From contig JAIENH010000761.1 in assembly GCA_019751475.1 (NCBI GenBank), positions 1-9,264 of the forward strand: a stretch of 9,264 nucleotides of DNA, written 5' to 3'. This document shows positions 1-6,432 of this stretch, piece after piece. The translations under genes were made by a program, and so were the position numbers. The notes beneath the pieces were generated by a model, which had not been told where the DNA came from, did no database searches, and saw only the letters and a list, made by a program, of their open reading frames with translations. The number at the start of each line of letters is the position of its first letter. Position 1 is the stretch's first letter. The stretch comes from Cyclobacteriaceae bacterium (GTDB lineage: Bacteria; Bacteroidota; Bacteroidia; Cytophagales; Cyclobacteriaceae).

Positions 1-46
1 CGATCACTGACTTTTGTTGGATTTGATCTAATAAAGAAAGCTAACC

Positions 47-65
47 GGCTAAAGCCCTACGGGGG
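47..65. repeat. REP-like short hairpin, possible end of a neighbouring repeat element
   Basis: GGCT-AA-AGCC at 47-56 forms a small hairpin and is followed by CCC-TAC-GGG at 55-63. The GGCTAAAGCC core also occurs in hairpin 2 of the 191-bp repeat found twice later in the window. This suggests a degenerate or different member of the same REP/IS200-like family, or one end of an element lying to the left. The surrounding sequence does not otherwise match the 191-bp repeat, so the relation is only inferred. Confidence 0.3.
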
Positions 66-71
66 TGTCGC

Positions 72-79
72 TAAATTTG
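72..79 (+). promoter_or_regulatory. Possible Bacteroidota -7 box upstream of the SNF2 helicase
   Basis: TAAATTTG matches the Bacteroidota -7 consensus TAnnTTTG exactly and would give a leader of about 60 nt before the ATG at 144. No TTG -33 box is visible at the usual distance upstream, so this is a weak candidate. An 8-mer of this kind can also occur by chance in AT-rich DNA. Confidence 0.25.
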
Positions 80-143
80 TTTGATCGCCTGCTTTTTCTT
101 TCGGGTTTCATCTGATAGTTTTCCTGAAAATTAGCAAGTACTG

Positions 144-3100
144 ATGGCACAATACGGGCGCACGTGGTGGGGTGGGCAATGGTTAAACGCACTCAATAGA
201 ATTGACTTTTCGAGTCGTCTTCCGCGCGGAAGAAGCTACGCCAATACGGGCAAAGTCATCTCCGTTAAAATTACTGAAAACAGGATCAACGCAAAGGTAC
301 GTGGCAGCAGGCTTAAGCCTTATGATATTACGATAGTTGTACCCCCTTTTTTTGATGAGGATAAGAAAGTTTTTATAGACAAGATAAAAAATAGTCCTCT
401 TATTGTTTCGCAATTGCTGAACCGTCAGTTGCCTGCAGAACTACTCGAACTAGCAGAACGAAACAACGTGAAGATATTTCCGCAAAGCTGGCAGGACATA
501 AAATTGAATTGCTCGTGCCCGGATTGGGCTGTGCCCTGCAAACATCTTGCGGCAGTTATTTATATCATCGCAAATGAAATAGATCAAAATCCGTTCCTTG
601 TTTTTCTGTTGCACAATTTTGATCTGGTGGGTGAGCTGGGGGCCCAAAAAGTAAAGTTGCAAGAGCTTGAGAAAGAGCGTATTTTCTCTATTCACGATTG
701 CGTGGCCCCAAAAGCAGAGAAGACAAAAACATTACAAGCGTCTCCTCCCATTCCTGATTTTTCGCAAATCGAAAACTTACTACCTACCCTGCCGCATTTA
801 TTCACGGCTAATCCACTTTTTTATCGTGGTGATTTTAAAGCCGTAATTCAAAATTATTATAAACGGCATGCAAAACATGAGCAAGCCTATTTGGACGATC
901 TGAAAAAAATACAGCTTGCACTTCCCAGCGAGTTTCGCTACTATACTTATACCTGTGTTGTTAATGAGAACGGTCAGTTTGATTTTTGGGCGAAAGACAG
1001 CAGCGAAAAAACATATCGTATAGAGCATCAAAAGTTAATTGTTTTGTTAGCGCAAACCGAAAGCAAACACCTTGACAATTACTCAGCCTCATTTATAGCA
1101 CTGTATCGCACCTTTCGGTTTTGCAATGTATTAGTTGAGCAAGGTGCTTTACTCCCACGTTTGTTTAAAAGCGGTAAGGAGGAATATCGCATGCAATGGA
1201 TACCAGCGCTCATCAACGATAGCGTGAAAAAGGTTTTTGACGATCTGTTGCAATGGTATCCGTCAAACCTCCTACAAATCAGCATCATCAAGGCAACTAA
1301 AACTAAATCTCCCAAACCCAAAACTTCACTAACTCCGGCTAACCCTGTGGAGGCCCTTACATTGATATGCAGCTTCTTTGCCAATGCATCTGTGAAGGCA
1401 TACTACGCCCAGGTAGGACGGATCAAAACATCGGGGAGAATGGAAGAACTATTCTTTAATAACGCGCCTGATCGCTTTGAAAGTTTCTCTGAAAGAGAAA
1501 TCCCAAATACAATACAGCTATGGCTAAGTAGGTTTTACATAAGTAAAAAGAACTTCTCGCCTATACTGCAAGTACATGAGAATGAGGGCGCTGGATTTGA
1601 AGTGGAGGTACTCATAAAAAATAATGCAGCCCCCCTGCAGCCTGTAGAGAGCCTGCACAGTTTTATGAACGCTGAAAGCGACCTCCAATTCGCTGCGCTG
1701 AAAGATTTGCAGCTACTCACCCAGTACCTACCTGGCCTCAACGATGTCATTGCATCAAAAGGAAAATCAAACTTACAGTATACTTCTCAAACTTTTGCAG
1801 AAGTACTGAACGGCATCTTGCCGGCCATGCGCCTGTTTGGCATTCAAACGCTATTGCCTAAAAGTCTGCAATACCTTTCAAAACCACAGGTTACAATAGC
1901 ACTCACTTCAAAAAACAACAATAGAAAGTATTTTTCGCTGGTAGACCTATTGGACTATGACTGGAAGATAGCGTTAGGAAATAACTTTGTAAGTAAAGAG
2001 GAGTTCTTAAAATTGGCCAGCCAGTCAGTAGGCCTGGTAAAAATTCGTGATCAATATGTCATGATGACCCAGGAAGAGATTGAGAAGGTGATCAAAAAAC
2101 TCTCAAGGCCTTCTACACCTACCTCCTTTGCTTTGCTGCAGGCTGCCTTGAGCAGCGATTACGAAGGGGCGCCTGTACAGATCGATAAAGAACTTAAAGA
2201 TAAGATCAGTGAACTGTTAAGAATTCAGGACGTTCTCTTACCGCAGCATTTGAATGCTAAATTGCGCGAATATCAGCAGCGCGGCTTTAGCTGGTTGTAC
2301 AAAAATGCGCAGTTAGGAGTGGGGTCGGTATTGGCGGACGACATGGGCTTGGGAAAAACAGTGCAAGTGATTTCAGTTTTACAAAAATTCAAAGAAGAAG
2401 GACTGCTGCAAGAAGCTCCAGCATTAGTGATTGCCCCCGCTACGCTATTGAGCAACTGGAAAGCCGAGATTGAAAAATTTGCCCCAACTCTCAAGGCTGC
2501 CATATTTCACGGCACCGATCGCCAGGCACAATTTGATGGTTGGGACGTGATCATAACCACCTATGGCATAGCCCGCAGCGAAGACGAAGCGTTGGGTAAG
2601 CAACACTGGCACGTATTGATAATTGACGAAGCTCAAAACATCAAAAACACCGAAACTGGCCAGGCCAAAGCCGTGAAAAAAATTAAAGCCCATCTGAAAA
2701 TAGCCTTGAGCGGAACTCCGGTTGAAAACAGGCTGATGGAGTATTGGAGCATACTCGATTTTGTTAATCCTGGCTACCTCGGCAGCACCCATTGGTTTAA
2801 TGAAGAATATGCCCGGCCCATCGAAATTAATCAGGATAAAAGCCGACTTGATAAGTTTCGTAAGATTACCTCTCCCTTCATTATGCGCAGGATGAAGACA
2901 GACAAATCCATCATCAACGATTTGCCGGATAAAATAGAGAATAATCAATTTTGTAATCTCACCAAGGAACAAGCAGCACTCTATAAGAATATCACCAAGG
3001 ACCTTATGCAGGAGGTAGAAACTGCTGAAGGTATCAGTCGAAGGGGTATCATTTTGAAATTGCTCACAATCTTAAAACAAGTCTGTAACCACCCGCTGCA

Positions 3101-3662
3101 ATACCTCAAAAATGGAAATGACATCAAGCCCGAACAATCTGGAAAAATGATGTTGCTCCTGCAACTGCTGGAAACAATATATGAAACTAACGAGAAGGTA
3201 TTGATCTTTTCGCAGTACCGCGAGATGGGCAATTTGCTGCGCGTGGTTATTGAGAAACACTTTGGAAAAAAAGCCTTACAGCTGCATGGGGGCAACACCC
3301 GCAAAGAAAGAGATGAAATGGTTCATGCCTTTCAACACAACTCGTTAAACGATACGTTTATTCTTAGCCTGAAGGCCGGAGGCACAGGATTAAATCTTAC
3401 TGCAGGCAACCACGTTATCCACTATGACATGTGGTGGAACCCTGCCGTAGAGGCCCAGGCAACGGATCGGGCTTTTCGTATTGGGCAGCAAAAAAATGTG
3501 ATGGTTCACCGCATGATCACCAAGGGTACCTTAGAAGAAAAGATAGACGCTATGCTGCATTCCAAAAAGCAATTAGCTAATCTCACGGTATCGTCAGGTG
3601 AGAATTGGATTGGCGAACTGAGTGACAAAGACTTACGGCAATTGGTAGCTCTTGGCGATTAA
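144..3662 (+). CDS. SWIM zinc finger / SNF2-family DEAD-like helicase
   Basis: This is a 1172-residue SNF2-family (superfamily 2) ATP-dependent DNA translocase, the bacterial HepA/RapA-like type fused to a SWIM zinc finger. The N-terminus (YGRTWWGGQWL) is typical of SWIM-SNF2 proteins and supports the ATG at 144. The SWIM motif CxCx6CxH lies at residues 123-134 (C123, C125, C132, H134). A long poorly conserved middle region follows. The ATPase core starts near residue 705: motif I DDMGLGKT at about 732-739, motif II DEAQ at 828-831, and motif III SGTP at 856-859. The second RecA lobe has the LIFSQYREM motif near 1020 and motif VI, DRAFRIGQQ, from 1108. All key motifs are intact and there is no frameshift. 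Family members remodel DNA-protein complexes or displace RNA polymerase. The exact substrate cannot be read from sequence. The gene probably forms an operon with the small gene starting at 3684. Confidence 0.95.
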   Translation: MAQYGRTWWGGQWLNALNRIDFSSRLPRGRSYANTGKVISVKITENRINAKVRGSRLKPYDITIVVPPFFDEDKKVFIDKIKNSPLIVSQLLNRQLPAELLELAERNNVKIFPQSWQDIKLNCSCPDWAVPCKHLAAVIYIIANEIDQNPFLVFLLHNFDLVGELGAQKVKLQELEKERIFSIHDCVAPKAEKTKTLQASPPIPDFSQIENLLPTLPHLFTANPLFYRGDFKAVIQNYYKRHAKHEQAYLDDLKKIQLALPSEFRYYTYTCVVNENGQFDFWAKDSSEKTYRIEHQKLIVLLAQTESKHLDNYSASFIALYRTFRFCNVLVEQGALLPRLFKSGKEEYRMQWIPALINDSVKKVFDDLLQWYPSNLLQISIIKATKTKSPKPKTSLTPANPVEALTLICSFFANASVKAYYAQVGRIKTSGRMEELFFNNAPDRFESFSEREIPNTIQLWLSRFYISKKNFSPILQVHENEGAGFEVEVLIKNNAAPLQPVESLHSFMNAESDLQFAALKDLQLLTQYLPGLNDVIASKGKSNLQYTSQTFAEVLNGILPAMRLFGIQTLLPKSLQYLSKPQVTIALTSKNNNRKYFSLVDLLDYDWKIALGNNFVSKEEFLKLASQSVGLVKIRDQYVMMTQEEIEKVIKKLSRPSTPTSFALLQAALSSDYEGAPVQIDKELKDKISELLRIQDVLLPQHLNAKLREYQQRGFSWLYKNAQLGVGSVLADDMGLGKTVQVISVLQKFKEEGLLQEAPALVIAPATLLSNWKAEIEKFAPTLKAAIFHGTDRQAQFDGWDVIITTYGIARSEDEALGKQHWHVLIIDEAQNIKNTETGQAKAVKKIKAHLKIALSGTPVENRLMEYWSILDFVNPGYLGSTHWFNEEYARPIEINQDKSRLDKFRKITSPFIMRRMKTDKSIINDLPDKIENNQFCNLTKEQAALYKNITKDLMQEVETAEGISRRGIILKLLTILKQVCNHPLQYLKNGNDIKPEQSGKMMLLLQLLETIYETNEKVLIFSQYREMGNLLRVVIEKHFGKKALQLHGGNTRKERDEMVHAFQHNSLNDTFILSLKAGGTGLNLTAGNHVIHYDMWWNPAVEAQATDRAFRIGQQKNVMVHRMITKGTLEEKIDAMLHSKKQLANLTVSSGENWIGELSDKDLRQLVALGD

Positions 3663-3683
3663 TTCATAAAGTAACAAGTGGTC

Positions 3684-4016
3684 ATGCAACAAAAACTTTC
3701 AAAGAGTGACAAAAAAATTGCAAAGGCGTGTATTGATAAGGGCCTGGATGCCGAGTTCCATGAAGGACTGAAAAAATTTGAAGCCATTCTGCTTGACTGG
3801 AGAGCAGGGAAATTTGATAGTCATAAAGAAGCCTATCACAACCTGTTCGAAGCCCTTGAAAAAAAAGACAGGGCAATCAGTAAGCGTTATGACACATTAA
3901 CGGGCTCGCGCTGGTTAGCAACAGTAGCTGCAATACTCCATGATGGTTACATTTCTGAAGATGATATCAAGGATTTTTCAGATGAAACTAAAGAAAGGAT
4001 TCTTCTATACAGGTAA
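3684..4016 (+). CDS. Conserved small hypothetical protein downstream of the SNF2 helicase
   Basis: This 110-residue soluble protein has no signal peptide or membrane segment and is rich in Lys, Asp and Glu. Helix-prone segments (KSDKKIAKACIDKGLDAEF, NLFEALEKKDRAISKRYD) precede a compact C-terminal part (GSRWLATVAAILHDGYISEDDIKDF). I chose the ATG at 3684 over the in-frame GTG at 3678 because it is the stronger codon and gives a natural MQQKLSKSDKK start. It begins 21 bp after the helicase stop on the same strand, so co-transcription is likely. I recall similar proteins next to SWIM-SNF2 genes in Bacteroidota, which would suggest a functional link, but I cannot name the family and assign no function. 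Confidence 0.8.
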   Translation: MQQKLSKSDKKIAKACIDKGLDAEFHEGLKKFEAILLDWRAGKFDSHKEAYHNLFEALEKKDRAISKRYDTLTGSRWLATVAAILHDGYISEDDIKDFSDETKERILLYR

Positions 4017-4096
4017 AGTTACTTTGCATATCCGTTAGTATCCTTTCGTAACGCCTTTCTCAATGGCAGGCACGCCTTTCTTCATCCAATCAATTT

Positions 4097-4119
4097 ATTC
4101 GACATTTGAAATGTCGAAT
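4097..4119. repeat. Perfect 23-nt palindrome between convergent genes
   Basis: Two 11-nt arms (ATTCGACATTT and its exact complement) flank a single central G. No T-tract follows on either strand, so it is not a classical Rho-independent terminator. The shape also fits an operator for a dimeric regulator or a bidirectional transcript-end hairpin. A second, shorter palindrome (GGATTT-A-AAATCC) lies at 4133-4145. Confidence 0.6.
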
Positions 4120-4158
4120 GGCAGATAAGAAAGGATTTAAAATCCATTTATCAAATAA

Positions 4159-4182
4159 GGAAAATCCCGAATAGCAAGGGAT
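4159..4182 (-). terminator. Weak candidate terminator of the exporter operon
   Basis: Read on the minus strand just past the transporter stop at 4219, a 5-bp stem (ATCCC/GGGAT) with a 9-nt loop is followed by TTTTCC. Position and polarity are right for the end of the exporter transcript, but the stem is short and the T-tract poor. Only modest support. Confidence 0.3.
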
Positions 4183-4218
4183 ATTACTATCGGTTTTCTT
4201 GACAGGCTAAAAATAGGT

Positions 4219-5239
4219 TCAAGGCACATCCTCAAGCATTGGAAATTGTTGCTTCCATAAACTGTAATATTGCTTTCTATTGGCTAACAAATTTTCATGA
4301 TCACCTTCTTCCACGACTCTGCCACTTTCTAATACCACAATTTTATCTGCTTTTAATACTGAACTAAGACGATGAGCAATAAGAATCACCGTCTTGCCTT
4401 TCTCTCGCATCCATTCAACCATTCGATGGACATATTGTTCGGAGGCAGAATCTAATGAAGAGGTGGCCTCATCCAAGATTAGTACCTCGGGATCGCGATA
4501 AAGCGCTCTTGCGATTGCAATGCGCTGTTTCTGTCCTCCTGAAAGAGTAGCTCCATTTTCACCTAAATAAGTGTTGAAGCCTGCCGGTAGCTTTTCAATA
4601 AAATCAAGAATACCGAGCGAAGTGCAAATGGAGACAATTCTTTTCATATCCGGTTGATAGTCACCCACAGCTATATTATCTATCACGTTACCCGCAAAGA
4701 GATCTACTTTTTGAGGCACTACTCCAACTAATTGCCTTAATGAGTTACTCTCAACATATTTTAGATCATATTCACCTATCCGTATCCCGCCTGACAACGT
4801 TGGATACAAATTTTGTAGGATATTGATCAGTGTTGATTTTCCGGAACCACTCTCACCAACCAATGCGGAGACTTTTCCTTTCGGAATCAATAAACTAAAG
4901 TCCTGAAATACGGTGACTCGAGAGCCATACCGGAAAGTAACATTCTTAAACTCAATATCACCCATCATTTCGCGCGTTAACGCTACTTTGTTCTCACTAC
5001 TTTCTCGTTCTAAATCCATAATTTCAAATAAGCGGTCGGCTGCAATTATGGCATTTTGAATAGTCTTGTTCATGCCGACCAAACTGCTCACGGGGCCAGT
5101 GAAGTAACCAATCAAAGCATAAAATGATAACAGCTCACCAGGAGTAATTTCGTTGTCCAACACAAAGCCAGCACCCACCCACAATAAAATGATAGTAAAG
5201 AGTCTTGAAACGAATTCTGTAGAGAAATTAGAAAACAGG
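4219..5239 (-). pseudogene. C-terminal fragment of a C39-peptidase ABC exporter (last TM part and ATPase domain)
   Basis: This is the C-terminal part of a peptidase-containing ABC transporter (PCAT, bacteriocin/double-glycine-peptide exporter). The frame is open from the repeat boundary at 5239 and hits a TAG at 5248-5250 inside the repeat. It has no good start codon of its own; the first candidate is TTG at 5184. The fragment holds the end of the transmembrane domain (FTIILLWVGAGFVLD, GELLSFYALIGYF) and a complete ATPase domain. Numbered from the TTG, these are Walker A GESGSGKST 110-118, Q-loop Gln158, signature LSGGQ 214-218, Walker B VLILDE 234-239 and H-loop His271. The N-terminal peptidase domain is on the other side of the 191-bp repeat and most of the membrane domain is missing. 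It is therefore a broken exporter half. All ATPase residues look intact, suggesting recent decay. Confidence 0.85.
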
Positions 5240-5430
5240 TTACTGAACTACCTTCGGCTAAAAGCCGAAGGGTTTAGTATCGGCTAAAGCCGACTGAAGC
5301 AATGCACATAGACTCGGAAATCATTCGGGAGAAAATCGCTGAGTCATCTAGTGTTCGCTTCATACAAAATTATTAAACTAAAGTCTTCGCCTAAAGGCGA
5401 GGGATTTTCCCCCAGATACAGACATTAAGA
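5240..5430. repeat. 191-bp hairpin-rich repeat, copy 1 (IS200/IS605- or REP-like, non-autonomous)
   Basis: This copy matches 8824-9014 in the same orientation over 191 bp with one mismatch (C at 5307, T at 8891). It starts with TTAC and has several short hairpins: a 9-bp stem CCTTCGGCT/AGCCGAAGG at 5251-5271, TCGGCT/AGCCGA at 5280-5293, TCGCCT/AGGCGA at 5387-5400, and GGGA/TCCC at 5401-5412. There are no terminal inverted repeats, no target duplication and no long open frame. IS200/IS605 elements insert next to a fixed tetranucleotide (TTAC for ISHp608), make no duplication and carry subterminal hairpins. That makes a transposase-less derivative the best guess. This copy splits the ABC exporter gene. 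It supplies the stop of the upstream half and blocks the downstream half. Confidence 0.85.
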
Positions 5431-5812
5431 CGCCAGTCCATATCTGCTTAAATTCTTCATGAGTGTAGCGATGAACCTGACCGTCACCAGGATCCATTAC
5501 TTCGATATACTTAGGTGTAGCGTGGTAAATCACAACATAGTGAAGGAGCACATTCTTTATATTTACATGCGCTATCGCAGGCTTGGGTATTTTGAATAAA
5601 CTTTCAAATGGCCCTTTTACGCCTTTGGCTTGAAACCCAATTTTTTCTGCCGCCTCAATCATGCCCAATACGTTCGTTCCCTTCTTATCAGTTGAGGCCA
5701 ACTGCCGTATGCGTGCGACTGGTAACTGTAACTTGTAGTATGCAGCAATAGAGGCAAGGCAGGCTGCCCCGCAATCAGTAATATCACGTTGCTTTACTTT
5801 TGGTATCTTCAT
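5378..5812 (-). CDS. C39 peptidase domain, truncated N-terminal half of a bacteriocin-type ABC exporter
   Basis: The first about 129 of 144 residues are the N-terminal peptidase C39 domain of a PCAT exporter, which cleaves double-glycine leader peptides during export. The catalytic Cys lies in TDCGAACLASI near the start, the His in LHYVVIY, and the Asp in MDPGDG. All three are intact. I chose the ATG at 5812 (MKIPKVKQRD) rather than the TTG one codon upstream. Native sequence runs to WTGV, where the family normally enters the first membrane helix. At 5430 the frame passes into the 191-bp repeat, which adds 16 foreign residues (LMSVSGGKSLAFRRRL) and a stop. The fragment has no membrane anchor. 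It could fold as a free cytosolic peptidase, but is more likely the remains of a disrupted gene whose other half is at 4219-5239. Confidence 0.85.
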   Translation of the reverse strand: MKIPKVKQRDITDCGAACLASIAAYYKLQLPVARIRQLASTDKKGTNVLGMIEAAEKIGFQAKGVKGPFESLFKIPKPAIAHVNIKNVLLHYVVIYHATPKYIEVMDPGDGQVHRYTHEEFKQIWTGVLMSVSGGKSLAFRRRL

Positions 5813-5847
5813 CAAGAAAATAGTGGAGCTATGAAGTTATCTGTCTC

Positions 5848-5886
5848 TTGCACAATTGGCTTAACAATTACATTTGCATATCTTTG
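5848..5886 (+). promoter_or_regulatory. Tandem overlapping Bacteroidota-type promoters for the toxin/antitoxin-like pair
   Basis: Two -7 boxes fit TAnnTTTG exactly: TACATTTG at 5869-5876 with TTG at 5848-5850 (18-nt spacer), and TATCTTTG at 5879-5886 with TTG at 5856-5858 (20-nt spacer). The first would start transcription around 5882, giving a leader of about 9 nt before the GTG at 5891. The second would start at or just past the GTG, which implies a leaderless message or a later start codon. The boxes lie in the 75-bp gap between the divergent peptidase and toxin-like genes. Confidence 0.5.
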
Positions 5887-5890
5887 AATA

Positions 5891-6199
5891 GTGTACTTAA
5901 CCAGAAGTATTTCAGGGGCAACAATCCGACTTACAGATGAGCGATGGGTACATATAGTGGAGGGCCATCCGGAAATGGCAGGATTTTTAAATGATGTAAT
6001 ACTTGCCGTTGATAGCCCAGACGTAGTAGTAGAAGGCGGAAATAATGAACTTCTTGCATTGGTATATAAAAGAGCTGATAAACTATTGGTAGTAGCGTAC
6101 AAGGAAGAGAATGATGAGGGTTTTATCATTACTTCTTTTTTTACCTCAAAGATTGACCAACTTTTAAAACGAAAAATAAAGTGGCAGAAATTGAAATAG
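5891..6199 (+). CDS. Putative small toxin, BECR/RelE-like nuclease fold (PBECR or DUF4258 type)
   Basis: This is a 102-residue protein with a GTG start. It shows a pattern I recognise from small chromosomal and phage proteins of the Barnase-EndoU-ColicinE5/D-RelE superfamily. It begins with a beta-strand and helix (IRLTDERWVHIVEGHPEM, residues 12-29). Alternating strands follow (ELLALVYKR, LLVVAYKEE), and the last core strand is GFIITSFFTSK (residues 77-87). Trp19, His21 and His26 are the likely conserved polar and aromatic positions; catalytic roles are inferred. The gene overlaps the next by 19 bp and carries its own promoter boxes. It sits antisense between the HlyD gene and the exporter gene, which suggests a separately acquired module. 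Family assignment is by eye and could be a related DUF; toxicity is not shown. Confidence 0.65.
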   Translation: MYLTRSISGATIRLTDERWVHIVEGHPEMAGFLNDVILAVDSPDVVVEGGNNELLALVYKRADKLLVVAYKEENDEGFIITSFFTSKIDQLLKRKIKWQKLK

Positions 6200-6408
6200 A
6201 TACTATTTTGAAAGTCTTGAGAGCCGTTAACCATAGCCATGTAAAGGATATGCACGTGCGTTATGATCAGCAAGCGGATACCATGTACGTCAATTTTGGA
6301 GCACCCGTAGCCGCGGATGACAGCGAACTTGGAGCAAATGATATTTTGTACCGTTACCGCGAAGGTGAAATTGTTGGTGTTACTGTCACACATTTTTCTT
6401 CTCGTTAA
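6181..6408 (+). CDS. DUF2283 family protein, putative antitoxin partner
   Basis: This 75-residue protein shows the DUF2283 pattern: HVRYDQQADTMYVNFG at residues 24-39, an acidic linker with DDSELGANDILYRYR, and a final EGEIVGVTVTHFSSR. DUF2283 proteins are often found beside small RelE/BrnT-like toxin genes. The GTG start at 6181 lies inside the upstream gene (19-bp overlap), typical of translational coupling. An ATG at 6250 is a less likely start because it would drop the N-terminal helix. The gene ends 24 bp before the 3' end of the convergent HlyD gene. A role as antitoxin is inferred from arrangement and size. Confidence 0.7.
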   Translation: MAEIEIDTILKVLRAVNHSHVKDMHVRYDQQADTMYVNFGAPVAADDSELGANDILYRYREGEIVGVTVTHFSSR

Positions 6409-6432
6409 GCTGTTTGCAGCGAATAAAAATAT

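Noticed and set aside
144..4016. The SNF2 helicase plus small gene as an antiphage defence system
   Set aside because: SWIM-SNF2 helicases are common chromosomal proteins. There is no methylase, PLD nuclease, DUF1998 or other DISARM-like partner here, so nothing in the sequence points to defence.
4035..4094. Short protein-like minus-strand frame (DWMKKGVPAIEKGVTKGY then stop) downstream of the exporter
   Set aside because: It is only about 20 codons, preceded by a stop at 4095-4097. The apparent quality comes partly from a CGCCTTTCT direct repeat. It may be a gene remnant but cannot be supported.
5812..6393. A 193-codon open frame on the minus strand opposite the toxin/antitoxin-like pair
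   Set aside because: Its translation is low-complexity with many Ser/Thr and no domain pattern, while the plus-strand frames show recognisable DUF2283 and BECR-like patterns. It is a shadow.
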